The notes under the pieces are model-generated. The model had not been told where the DNA came from. It was given only the letters and a program-made list of their open reading frames with translations, and made no database searches. From NCBI GenBank assembly GCA_018817515.1, contig JAHIUD010000051.1:1-43535 (forward strand): 43,535 nucleotides of DNA, given 5' to 3'. Below are positions 8,425 to 15,839 of the stretch, in pieces. A program made the translations under genes and the position numbers. The DNA is from Pseudomonadota bacterium (GTDB lineage: Bacteria; Desulfobacterota; Desulfovibrionia; Desulfovibrionales; Desulfovibrionaceae). Position 1 is the stretch's first letter. Every line of letters begins with the position of its first letter.

Positions 8425-8453
8425 TATCTATCCTGTTGCCCGTTCAGCGTCAA
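8425..8453 (-). promoter_or_regulatory. Promoter-like element for the PEP-CTERM-like gene
   Basis: On the minus strand TTGACG (8448-8453) is separated by 17 bases from TAGATA (8425-8430). The -35 box matches 5 of 6; the -10 box is weaker. It lies about 60 bases before the start at 8368. Confidence 0.45.
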
Positions 8454-8625
8454 CACCGTTCTGCGCAGCTGGTGCGCTTCGGGGTAGGAACGGGCGTCTT
8501 GGACATTCTTGCCCACTGGTTCCCTCTCGTTCCTTTCTGCACAATGCTTGCCAAATTCTCCGGGCGGATTATAGGAGATATGCCGCGCGGCGATTTCCGC
8601 CACGCATACGCGCCAAGCGCAAGCA

Positions 8626-9849
8626 ATGAGAACCCGCATGCCCCGCAGCAAGAAGCCAGCATCCGCCGCCGCCCGGGCCTGCCCGGTACCGCCCCAGCCC
8701 ATCCGCCAGGAGTTGATGGACATCATGGCTGCGGCCCCGGCCCCCGTGCGCCGCGCCCTGTGCGATCTCCTGCTCTCCATCAAGGCCGGGCTCGCCGCCG
8801 CCAACCAGACGCCCAAGTTCGTGGACGCCCGGGCCAAGGTCTTTGACTGGCGCAACCTCCTGCCCATGCTCACCGACATCCGCGCCAAGCTCGACCGGCC
8901 CGTGGCCGCCCGGCTGCGCCGCCGGGGCAAGGCCAAGGCCGAGCTGCTGCGCCTGGACGAAAAATTTATGCTCCTGCGCCGGGCGCACGAGCGCATGTCG
9001 CTCATGGTCCAGATCACCTACGCCCTGGTCAACGTGGGCGGGGAGTTCCAGACCTCCGAGGAGGTGCTGGAGCAGAGCGCCGAGGTGCTCATCGAGCTGC
9101 TTGAAGCCGACCTCTTTGTCTGTCGCCTGCGCGACGAGTATGAGGAGTGGGTCAACGTGGCGGCCAACACCCAGCATGGCGCGAGCACGCCGATCCTGGT
9201 GCGCGCCATGGAGGAGAACATCCCCGGCCACCCGGTGATGCAGGCCGTGGCCAGCAAGCAGTGGAGCTACGTGCTCTCCAACAACCTCATGAGCTCCGAG
9301 CGCGGGGGCGAGTCTTACGACTGCGTGGCCTACCAGGAGGGCTACCGCTCGCGCCTGGCCTTCATCCTGCGCGGGCACGACACCCGCCCCTTCGGCCTGA
9401 TCATGCTCTATTCGCGCTCCGAGGGGTTCTTCAGCGGCTACGACCACCAGTTCCTGGCCGACTGCTCGCGCATCGTCTCGCTCACCGTGGGCTCGCGCCT
9501 GGAGGTGGGCCGCGACGCCCTGGCCAAAGCCTCTGGAGGCATGGCGCACGTGGGCAACAACGCCCTGTCGGTGATCAAGAACTGCCTGGAGCTGGTCAAG
9601 GAGGACATGGAGGCGGGCATCCTGGCCGGGGCCACGCCCATGCTGCGCAGGCTGAACTCGCCCTTTGACCTGGCGCGCGAGATCGAGCTCATAGGCTGCG
9701 CCCTGGGCGGGGCCGAGCGTCTGCGCGGGGCCATCGCCAACCTGCTGGACGCCGTGGACCACCCGCGCATCATGCACTACATCCGTGGCGAGGAGGTTCT
9801 CGACCTGGATCCGCAGGTCCCCACCCCACCCCACAAAGGCGACGACTAG
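8626..9849 (+). CDS. GAF-domain protein with histidine-kinase-like H-box but no ATPase domain
   Basis: This 407-residue cytoplasmic protein has a basic helical N-terminus. A coiled region near 100-130 leads into a GAF sensor domain at about 145-290. After it comes ASGGMAHVGNNALSVI, with His308 placed as in the HisKA pattern GxxHxxNNxLxxI. What should follow in a kinase, namely the N, G1 and G2 boxes of the ATP-binding domain, is absent. The last 100 residues are instead helical and predict a pseudo-kinase or a dimerisation/phosphotransfer module. The ATG at 8626 has only a weak ribosome-binding site; an ATG at 8638 is also possible. It is monocistronic. Signal and partner are unknown. The GAF assignment rests on fold pattern rather than a diagnostic motif. 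Confidence 0.75.
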   Translation: MRTRMPRSKKPASAAARACPVPPQPIRQELMDIMAAAPAPVRRALCDLLLSIKAGLAAANQTPKFVDARAKVFDWRNLLPMLTDIRAKLDRPVAARLRRRGKAKAELLRLDEKFMLLRRAHERMSLMVQITYALVNVGGEFQTSEEVLEQSAEVLIELLEADLFVCRLRDEYEEWVNVAANTQHGASTPILVRAMEENIPGHPVMQAVASKQWSYVLSNNLMSSERGGESYDCVAYQEGYRSRLAFILRGHDTRPFGLIMLYSRSEGFFSGYDHQFLADCSRIVSLTVGSRLEVGRDALAKASGGMAHVGNNALSVIKNCLELVKEDMEAGILAGATPMLRRLNSPFDLAREIELIGCALGGAERLRGAIANLLDAVDHPRIMHYIRGEEVLDLDPQVPTPPHKGDD

Positions 9850-9911
9850 TCCGCTATCTCCCGGCCAGCCTCCTCAAGGGACGGACCGGCGCGCCCTTTT
9901 CCGCTTCCAGA

Positions 9912-9940
9912 TTGCCAGGTTTGCCTGCTTCGGGTATGGC
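9912..9940 (+). promoter_or_regulatory. Promoter-like element before the 38-codon frame
   Basis: TTGCCA (9912-9917) and TATGGC (9935-9940) are separated by exactly 17 bases. They match the sigma-70 consensus at 5 of 6 and 3 of 6 positions. The small frame begins 37 bases downstream. Confidence 0.4.
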
Positions 9941-9977
9941 TTGAACAAAGTCCCCCCGCACAAGCAAGGAGGCGCTC

Positions 9978-10094
9978 ATGCGCCCATGCCAACACCTGCG
10001 GACCCTGCGCCCGGCCCTGACCTTCGCCCTTGCCGCAGCCAAGACCGGCGGCACCCGCGTCAAGGTCGGCAGCTTCAAGGGCGGCGGCCAGTAG
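9978..10094 (+). CDS. Small protein, 38 residues, unknown function
   Basis: The frame codes for a basic 38-residue peptide that begins MRPCQHLRTLRPALTF and ends KVGSFKGGGQ. I know no family for it. Three signals support it as a gene. A near-perfect AAGGAGG ribosome-binding site lies five bases before the ATG. A promoter-like pair lies upstream. A clean 8-bp terminator hairpin follows 26 bases after the stop. The N-terminal half is weakly amphipathic (LRTLRPALTFALAAA), so membrane association or a leader-peptide role are both possible. It sits alone between the GAF-protein gene and the convergent efflux operon. The whole 329-base interval 9850-10178 contains only this unit. Confidence 0.55.
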   Translation: MRPCQHLRTLRPALTFALAAAKTGGTRVKVGSFKGGGQ

Positions 10095-10120
10095 CCCACG
10101 GAAAGAATGGAACAAGCGAA

Positions 10121-10147
10121 GAGGCGGGGTGTCCCGCCTCATCTTTT
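10121..10147 (+). terminator. Intrinsic terminator after the 38-codon frame
   Basis: GAGGCGGG (10121-10128) pairs perfectly with CCCGCCTC (10133-10140) across a GTGT loop. It is followed by ATCTTTTG. Confidence 0.8.
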
Positions 10148-10178
10148 GTGCTTTGCGCGCCCCTCGGGCAAGTGGGCC

Positions 10179-11405
10179 CTACTCGTAGCGCAGGGCGTCG
10201 ATGGGGTTCAGTCCGGCGGCCTTGCGCGCCGGGTAGAAGCCGAAGAAGATGCCGATGGCGCTGGAGAAGGCCACGGCAAGGCCGATGGCCTGGCTGGAGA
10301 TGAGCGTGGGCCAGCCGAAGATGCCGGAGATGGTGTAGGCCCCGGCCACGCCGAGCACGATGCCGATGAACCCGCCGAGCATGGTCAAGAGCACGGCCTC
10401 GGCCAGGAATTGCAGCAGGATGTCGCGCTCCTTGGCCCCGATGGCCATGCGGATGCCGATCTCTCGGGTGCGCTCGGTGACGCTGACGAGCATGATGTTC
10501 ATGATGCCGATGCCGCCCACGATGAGCGAGATGGAGGCCACCGCGCCCAGCAACATGCTCATGGTCTTGGCCGATTGCTGCGCCACGGCCAGGATTTCCG
10601 AGAGGTTGCGCACGGTGTAGTCGCGCTCCTTGTTGGCGCCCACGTGATGGCGCTGGTCCAAAAGCGCCAGGATCTCCTCCTGGGCCTGGGTCAGCTTGGC
10701 CTCGCTCACGGCCTGCACCAGAGTGGGGCCGACGGTGCCGGGAAAGGCATTGCCGATGATCTTGCGCTGGGCCGTGGTCACGGGCAGAAACGCCGTGTCG
10801 TCCTGGTCCGTGCCTTGGGCGCTGCGGCCCTTGGCCTCAAGCAGGCCGATGACCTGGAAGGGCACGCCCTTGATGCGCACCTGCTTGCCCACGGGGTCCT
10901 CGTCGCCAAAAAGATTCTCGGCCACGGTGGCGCCCAGGATGCAGACCTTTTGGGCCATGTCCACGTCGTTCTCGGTCATCTCGCGGCCGCTGGCGATCTT
11001 CCAGTCGCGGATGAGCAGGAAATCCGGGGTGGTGCCGATGATGCCCGTGGACCAGTTCATGTTGGCCGCCACCATTTGGGCCGTGCCGCGCTGCTCTGGC
11101 GCCACCCGCAGCACGGCGGGGCATTCGCTGCGGATGGCCTTCACGTCGTCGAAGGTCAGGGTCGGAGCGGAGCCCATGCCGGAATGCGCGCCGCTGCTGG
11201 TGGTGCTGCCGGGCAGGATGATGATGAGGTTGCTGCCCATGGTGGCGATCTGGTCGGAGATCTGCTTGGTGGCGCCGGTGCCCACGGCCACCATGATGAT
11301 GACCGCGCCGATGCCGATCATGATGCCGAGCATGGTCAGAAACGAGCGCATGAGGTTCACGCGCAGGGCGCGGGCCGCGATTTTGATGGGCAGCAGGATG
11401 TCCAC
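10179..11405 (-). CDS. MacB-like ABC exporter permease (FtsX fold)
   Basis: This 408-residue inner-membrane protein has one transmembrane helix near residues 20-40, a large periplasmic domain (about 45-280), and three C-terminal helices. That is the MacB/LolC/FtsX topology. Recognisable segments are RALRVNLMRSFLTMLGI near the N-terminus and VTERTREIGIRMAIGA, the coupling helix region, near 330. The protein ends GLNPIDALRYE, as MacB-type permeases do. It starts with GTG directly after the TAG of the ATPase gene, so translation is coupled. MacB of E. coli is one polypeptide; here permease and ATPase are separate. The likely role is tripartite export of a peptide, lipid or antibiotic with the upstream membrane-fusion protein. 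Confidence 0.93.
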   Translation of the reverse strand: MDILLPIKIAARALRVNLMRSFLTMLGIMIGIGAVIIMVAVGTGATKQISDQIATMGSNLIIILPGSTTSSGAHSGMGSAPTLTFDDVKAIRSECPAVLRVAPEQRGTAQMVAANMNWSTGIIGTTPDFLLIRDWKIASGREMTENDVDMAQKVCILGATVAENLFGDEDPVGKQVRIKGVPFQVIGLLEAKGRSAQGTDQDDTAFLPVTTAQRKIIGNAFPGTVGPTLVQAVSEAKLTQAQEEILALLDQRHHVGANKERDYTVRNLSEILAVAQQSAKTMSMLLGAVASISLIVGGIGIMNIMLVSVTERTREIGIRMAIGAKERDILLQFLAEAVLLTMLGGFIGIVLGVAGAYTISGIFGWPTLISSQAIGLAVAFSSAIGIFFGFYPARKAAGLNPIDALRYE

Positions 11406-12119
11406 CTAGGCCTCCGCCCCGGGGAAGGGGATGACCGCCGGGCCGGTGTCATCGATGATGAGGCCGTCCTTGAAGGTGATGCGCCTGCTGGCATGGGCGG
11501 CGATGTCCGGCTCGTGGGTCACCATGATGATCGTTTTGCCCTTTGAATTAAGGTTCTTGAAGATGTCCATGATCTCTTCGCTCATATGCGAGTCCAGGTT
11601 GCCGGTGGGCTCGTCGGCCAGGATGAGGGCCGGGTTGCCCGCCAGGGCGCGGGCTATGGCCACACGTTGCTGCTGTCCGCCGGAGAGCTGGTTGGAGAGG
11701 TGCCCAGCGCGTTCGCCCAGGCCCACCATATCCAGGGCCTCCATGGCGCACTGGCGGCGCTTATTGGGCGGCATCCCGCCGTAGACAAGCGGCAGCTCGA
11801 CGTTGTCCAGCGCGCTGGTGCGCGAGAGCAGGTTGAAGCCCTGGAACACGAAGCCCAGCTTCTTGTTGCGGATCTCGGCCAGCTCGTTCTTGCCCATGTT
11901 CTCCACGGCCACTCCGTCCAGGACATACTGGCCGCTGGTGGGGCGGTCCAGGCAGCCCAGGATGTGCATGCAGGTGGATTTGCCGGAGCCGCTGGAGCCC
12001 ATGATGGCCACGAACTCGCCCTGGCTGACGGTGAGCGACACCCCGCGCAGGGCGTGCACGGTTTCCTCGCCCATCTGGTAGACCTTGGTGATGCCTTCAA
12101 TGCGGACGATAGCGTTCAT
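11406..12119 (-). CDS. MacB/LolD-like ABC exporter ATPase
   Basis: This 237-residue ATPase has Walker A GSSGSGKS, a Q-loop in VFQGFNLL, signature LSGGQQQRVAIARAL, Walker B LILADEPTGNLDS and switch His in VTHEP. These are the features of the MacB/LolD branch (family names by motif, not by search). It sits 16 bases after the membrane-fusion protein gene and abuts the permease gene. The strand order (regulator, fusion protein, ATPase, permease) marks a single leftward operon. Confidence 0.95.
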   Translation of the reverse strand: MNAIVRIEGITKVYQMGEETVHALRGVSLTVSQGEFVAIMGSSGSGKSTCMHILGCLDRPTSGQYVLDGVAVENMGKNELAEIRNKKLGFVFQGFNLLSRTSALDNVELPLVYGGMPPNKRRQCAMEALDMVGLGERAGHLSNQLSGGQQQRVAIARALAGNPALILADEPTGNLDSHMSEEIMDIFKNLNSKGKTIIMVTHEPDIAAHASRRITFKDGLIIDDTGPAVIPFPGAEA

Positions 12120-12135
12120 GCCACGATCCCCCAGC

Positions 12136-13365
12136 CTAGCGCGGCGGTCCCATGCCGGGGCCTCTGGCCGAGCCCATGGGGTTGGTGGTCGTCTTTGCCG
12201 CAGCGCTGCTCAGGCCCAGGGCCTCCAGCACGATGTCCGCGCCCTCGGCCAGATCGCCGCCAGTGACTTCGGTCTCCTTGTCGTTGCCGATGCCCACCGT
12301 GATGACGTGGTCCTTGAGCATGCCGTTTTGCAGGGTGTAGACGCGCTTCTTTCCGGTATCCAGCCGGGCCGTCTCCACCTTCTTCCCGTCCGCGTCCTTG
12401 GGGTGGAAGCGCAGGGCCGCCGTGGGGATCTTGAGGGCATTCTCGCGGGTGTTGGACACGAAGGTGACGCTCGCCGTCATGCCGGGCTTGAGCTTCAGCT
12501 CGGAGTTGTCCACGCCGACGACCACCGTGTACGTGACCACGTTTGAGACCGTGGTGGCGGCGTTGCGCACCTGGGTCACGGTGCCGTTAAACCGGGCCTC
12601 GGGGTAGGCGTCCACGGTGAAGGTGGCGTTGCCGCCCTCATGCACCTTGCCGATGTCCGACTCGTCCACCGTGGCGTAAATCTGCATCTTGGTCAGGTCC
12701 TGGGCGATGGTGAACAGGGTGGGCGTGGTGAAGCTGGCGGCCACGGTCTGGCCCACGTCCACCGCGCGCGAGATGACGATGCCGTCCACCGGCGAGCGGA
12801 TGGTGGCGTAGTCGAGGTTGGTCCTGGCCTGATCAAAACTGCCCTTGGCCTGGGCCATGGAGCCCTGAGCGGCGCCAAGGGCGGCTCTGGCCGAGGCGGC
12901 GGCGGTGGCGTAGGTGTCGTAGTCGCTCACCGAGACCGAGCCGTCGCGCACCAGATCCTTGTAGCGGTTCATGGTGCGGGTCGCGTCGGCCAGGGTCACC
13001 TTGGCCTTTTCCATGTTGGCCTGGGCGGCCAGGTAGTTGCCCTTGCTCTGCTCCACCTGGGCGCGGAAGGTGGCCGGGTCGATCTGGGCGATGACCTGGC
13101 CCTTCTTCACCGGGGAGTTGAAGTCCACGAAAAGCTCCTTGATGGTGCCCGAAACCGCCGCGCCCACGCTGACGCTGACCACGGGGTTGATGGTGCCCGA
13201 GGAGGTGACTGTGGAACTGAGCGTGCCGCGCGCGGCTTTGGACGTGCGGTAGCTCTCGGTCTGCTTGCCGCCGCGCAGGAAGGAGTACGCCCCGCCCGCC
13301 AGGGCCAGGATCAGCAGGGCCGCCGCAGCGAGCTTGAGGGGCCTTTTATCGGTGAGGGTAGACAT
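12136..13365 (-). CDS. MacA-like periplasmic membrane-fusion protein (HlyD family)
   Basis: This 409-residue protein is the periplasmic adaptor of a tripartite exporter. One N-terminal membrane anchor (about residues 12-29) is followed by a biotinyl-lipoyl-like half motif (TSSGTINPVVSVSVG...VSGTIKELFVDFNSPVKKGQ), a long helical hairpin (about 100-190), the second lipoyl half (TIRSPVDGIVISR...) and beta-barrel domains. The C-terminus is glycine/proline rich. Its ATG immediately follows the TAG of the MarR gene. No outer-membrane factor gene of the TolC type is in the window, so it must use one coded elsewhere. Confidence 0.93.
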   Translation of the reverse strand: MSTLTDKRPLKLAAAALLILALAGGAYSFLRGGKQTESYRTSKAARGTLSSTVTSSGTINPVVSVSVGAAVSGTIKELFVDFNSPVKKGQVIAQIDPATFRAQVEQSKGNYLAAQANMEKAKVTLADATRTMNRYKDLVRDGSVSVSDYDTYATAAASARAALGAAQGSMAQAKGSFDQARTNLDYATIRSPVDGIVISRAVDVGQTVAASFTTPTLFTIAQDLTKMQIYATVDESDIGKVHEGGNATFTVDAYPEARFNGTVTQVRNAATTVSNVVTYTVVVGVDNSELKLKPGMTASVTFVSNTRENALKIPTAALRFHPKDADGKKVETARLDTGKKRVYTLQNGMLKDHVITVGIGNDKETEVTGGDLAEGADIVLEALGLSSAAAKTTTNPMGSARGPGMGPPR

Positions 13366-13887
13366 CTAGAGGCACTCCTGGGAGGCGATTTCAGGGTGTT
13401 CGGCCACGGCGGTCCAGGGGGTGGCCCCGGCCGCGAAAATTGTGGTCAGCACGTCAAAGGCTGTGGAAAGCGCGGACAGGGACGCCGCATCCAGCCCCGC
13501 AAGCTGCGCATCAAACTGCGCCAGGGCCAGGGTGTGGGCATTATCCAGCACGCGCTGGCCTGCCGGAGTCAGGGCGATGGACACCTGCCTGCGGTCGACC
13601 ACGCCTGTTCTGCGCGCCAAAAGACCGCGCAACACGAGGGTCTCCACCATGCGCGAGGCCGTGGCCGTGGACACGCCCAGGGGCTCTGTCAGCTGGTTCA
13701 GGGTTGCCCCAGGGCGCAGGCAGGCGTGTACGAGCACGCGGAACTGCGGCACCGAGAGCTCGGGCACGAGCCCGCCGCGCATGCTCAGCCGCAGTGCCTG
13801 CATGAGCGCCGGGGTCAGGGCCAGCAGGGCCTCGGAACAGTGGCGGATGTCTGGCGAGGGGGTGGTTTTGTCTACTGATTGTTGCAT
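13366..13887 (-). CDS. MarR-family transcriptional regulator
   Basis: This 173-residue protein has the MarR winged-helix pattern: LSVPQFRVLVHACLRPGATL, then LTEPLGVSTATASRMVETLVLRGLL as the recognition helix, then R.DRRQVSIALTPAGQRVL as the wing. It is the first gene of the efflux operon and very probably represses it, releasing DNA when a ligand of the pump is bound. An inverted repeat lies just four bases upstream of its ATG. There is no ribosome-binding site before the ATG, so the message may be leaderless, or a GTG further in may be used. Confidence 0.93.
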   Translation of the reverse strand: MQQSVDKTTPSPDIRHCSEALLALTPALMQALRLSMRGGLVPELSVPQFRVLVHACLRPGATLNQLTEPLGVSTATASRMVETLVLRGLLARRTGVVDRRQVSIALTPAGQRVLDNAHTLALAQFDAQLAGLDAASLSALSTAFDVLTTIFAAGATPWTAVAEHPEIASQECL

Positions 13888-13890
13888 ATA

Positions 13891-13913
13891 CTAACTATTG
13901 GTTTGAACGTTAG
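13891..13913. promoter_or_regulatory. Candidate MarR operator (inverted repeat)
   Basis: CTAAC (13891-13895) and GTTAG (13909-13913) form the outer arms of an AT-rich imperfect palindrome with a 13-base centre. It is located immediately before the marR start, where autorepressor sites of this family usually lie. Confidence 0.5.
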
Positions 13914-14221
13914 TCCGGTCTTGCTGCACAATGTCACCTCAAAGCGAGAACCGTGCCAACAAAACTTTGACGAAAATGCCTGTAATTCAGGGGGATGCTG
14001 TCAGTTCTGTGCAGGAATTGGCACAAATTCGTGCAAGGTGTTGCGCCGTGTGGAGGCCGGGCTTGCTGAACGGGGATTTCATCTGGCCTTGGCGTCGCGT
14101 GGTATGCTAGAGTTCGCAATAGTTCGGGCGCTCAAGCCTCGGCTTTCTCCACGTCCAATCAAAGCAAGACGCAGGAACCGGTCTTGTGGTTACCGGAGCA
14201 TCATTCAACGGCGAGGGCGCC
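13914..14221. other. Intergenic region between marR and the MFS gene
   Basis: This 308-base region separates two divergently read genes. Base composition is less GC-rich than the genes. I see a TATGCT at 14102-14107 that could be a -10 box for the rightward MFS gene, without a convincing -35, and an imperfect GCAC/GTGC inverted repeat near 14018-14035. No convincing gene is present. Confidence 0.4.
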
Positions 14222-15475
14222 ATGCATCCTCTTTCCGCCATGACGGGCATAAACGCAGTGGGCTTCTTGGCCCGGTTCTCATACGCCCTGGCCAGAAATC
14301 CGGTGCTGCCGCTGTTCGCCCTCTTTCTGGGCGCCGGGCCGGAGGCCGTGGGCTTGGCCGTGGGCATCTCCACGGTTACGGGCATCATCTTCAAGATGCC
14401 CGCCGGGGCGCTGTCCGACGTTGTGGGCCGCAAGCACACCATGCTGGCCGGGCTGTTCGTGTTCGGCCTGCTGCCCTTCGCCTACCTCTTCATCACCAAC
14501 TACGAAGCACTGGTGGCCGTGCGCTTCATCCATGGCCTGGCGACGGCCATCTATGGACCCGTGGCCATGGCCGTGGTGGCCGAGATGGCGGGCGAGCGCC
14601 GGGGCGAGATGCTCTCCTGGTTTTCCTCGGTGATGATCGTCGGCACGCTTTTGGGCGCGCCCCTGGGTGGCTTCATACTGCACCACGCGCCGGGCGCTCC
14701 CGCCCCCGGCCTGTGGGACTTCCGGCTGGTCTTCCTGGTCAGCGGAGCGGCGGGAATGTCTGCGCTGCTGCTTGGCCTGTGGCTCCTGCGTGGGCCGGAG
14801 GTCCATGCCTCCACCGGGGCCAGCCTGGCCGAGCGGTTGGCGAAGTTCCGCCAGGGTATCCGTGAGGTGGTGGCCGACCGCCGGGTGCTGCTGACCTCGG
14901 CCATGGAGGGCGTGCAGAACATGGGCATGGGCGCTCTGGAGGCCTTTCTGCCTGTGTACGCAGTGACCCGTGCGGGGCTGAACGAACTGGAGGCCGGGAT
15001 GCTCTGGGCCGTGCAGATCGCGGTGACCATGGTGGCCAAGCCCGTTTTGGGGCGGCTTGGCGATATCCACGGGCGCAAGGCTCCAATCACCGTGGGTCTG
15101 GCCTGCTGCGCCTTGGGGCTGGCGGCGGTGCCCTGGCTCGCGAGTTTCTGGACTCTGGCCGCGGCGGCGCTGGTCTTCGGCCTGGGCGAGGCGCTCGTTA
15201 CCTCGTCCTCGGCGGCCCTGGTGGCCGACCTATGCCGCAAGCGCCATTACGGCGCGGCAATGGGCACCTTCGGCACCATCTTCGACGTGGGCCACGCCTC
15301 TGGCCCCATCCTGGGCGGGGTGCTCGTGGCATGGCTGGATTTCCGGCTGGCCTTTGCGGTGCTCGCCGTGGTATTGCTGGCGGCGATCCCGGTGTTTCTG
15401 GCCGGGGTGAGCCTGGATGACCTCTCAAAGGATAATGAAGGCGACAGCGCCGATGACCGTGCGGCCTCCGCATAG
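14222..15475 (+). CDS. Major facilitator superfamily exporter
   Basis: This 417-residue protein has 12 hydrophobic segments in two halves of six. The loop between helices 2 and 3 carries GALSDVVGRKHTMLAG, the MFS signature; the second half repeats it as GRLGDIHGRKAPITVGL. The drug/proton antiporter branch is most similar by pattern, but no substrate can be named. I start it at the ATG at 14222, which has GAGGG upstream; GTG at 14186 adds 12 non-hydrophobic residues. It is the first of three closely spaced rightward genes (rhodanese and ChrA follow), so an export role linked to oxyanion or thiol stress is possible. Confidence 0.9.
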   Translation: MHPLSAMTGINAVGFLARFSYALARNPVLPLFALFLGAGPEAVGLAVGISTVTGIIFKMPAGALSDVVGRKHTMLAGLFVFGLLPFAYLFITNYEALVAVRFIHGLATAIYGPVAMAVVAEMAGERRGEMLSWFSSVMIVGTLLGAPLGGFILHHAPGAPAPGLWDFRLVFLVSGAAGMSALLLGLWLLRGPEVHASTGASLAERLAKFRQGIREVVADRRVLLTSAMEGVQNMGMGALEAFLPVYAVTRAGLNELEAGMLWAVQIAVTMVAKPVLGRLGDIHGRKAPITVGLACCALGLAAVPWLASFWTLAAAALVFGLGEALVTSSSAALVADLCRKRHYGAAMGTFGTIFDVGHASGPILGGVLVAWLDFRLAFAVLAVVLLAAIPVFLAGVSLDDLSKDNEGDSADDRAASA

Positions 15476-15493
15476 CAAACAATGGGAGCAACA

Positions 15494-15811
15494 ATGAGCA
15501 AGAATACCGTGACCCCGGATGAATTGCGGCAGGAGATGGCCTCGGCCACGCCCCCGCTGGTCATAGACGTGCGACGGGTTGACGACCATGAGGGCGGCCC
15601 GGAGGGCATCCCCGGCGCGGACTGGCGCGCCCCGGCGCTCCTGGAGGATTGGGCGGGCGGCATCCCCGAGGGGGCTGACGTGGTTGTCTACTGCGTGCGC
15701 GGCGGCTCGGTGAGCCAGAGCGTGCAGGCGGCGCTTGATGAGCGCGGGGTCAAGGCCCGCTTCGTCGAGGGCGGGCTTGAGGCCTGGCAGGCCTTGGACA
15801 AGAAAGGCTAA
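15494..15811 (+). CDS. Rhodanese-domain protein, cytoplasmic
   Basis: This 105-residue single-domain sulfurtransferase-like protein has IDVRR(V)DD at 24-31 and the active-site loop YCVRGGSVSQ with Cys67, the expected persulfide carrier. The loop CVRGGS is of the six-residue kind used by sulfur-specific rhodaneses. The start at 15494 has GGGAG upstream. It lies 18 bases after the MFS gene and 28 before chrA. Rhodaneses next to chromate transporters are common, and a role in thiol or sulfur supply during oxyanion stress is plausible but not shown. Confidence 0.9.
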   Translation: MSKNTVTPDELRQEMASATPPLVIDVRRVDDHEGGPEGIPGADWRAPALLEDWAGGIPEGADVVVYCVRGGSVSQSVQAALDERGVKARFVEGGLEAWQALDKKG

Positions 15812-15839
15812 AGCGTCCCGCGCAGCGCACAGGGAGCAT

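Noticed and set aside
8410-8430. TTGTGAAAAATATC as a Rex or CRP-type operator.
   Set aside because: Only the left half-site is present; there is no TTCACAA arm at the required spacing.
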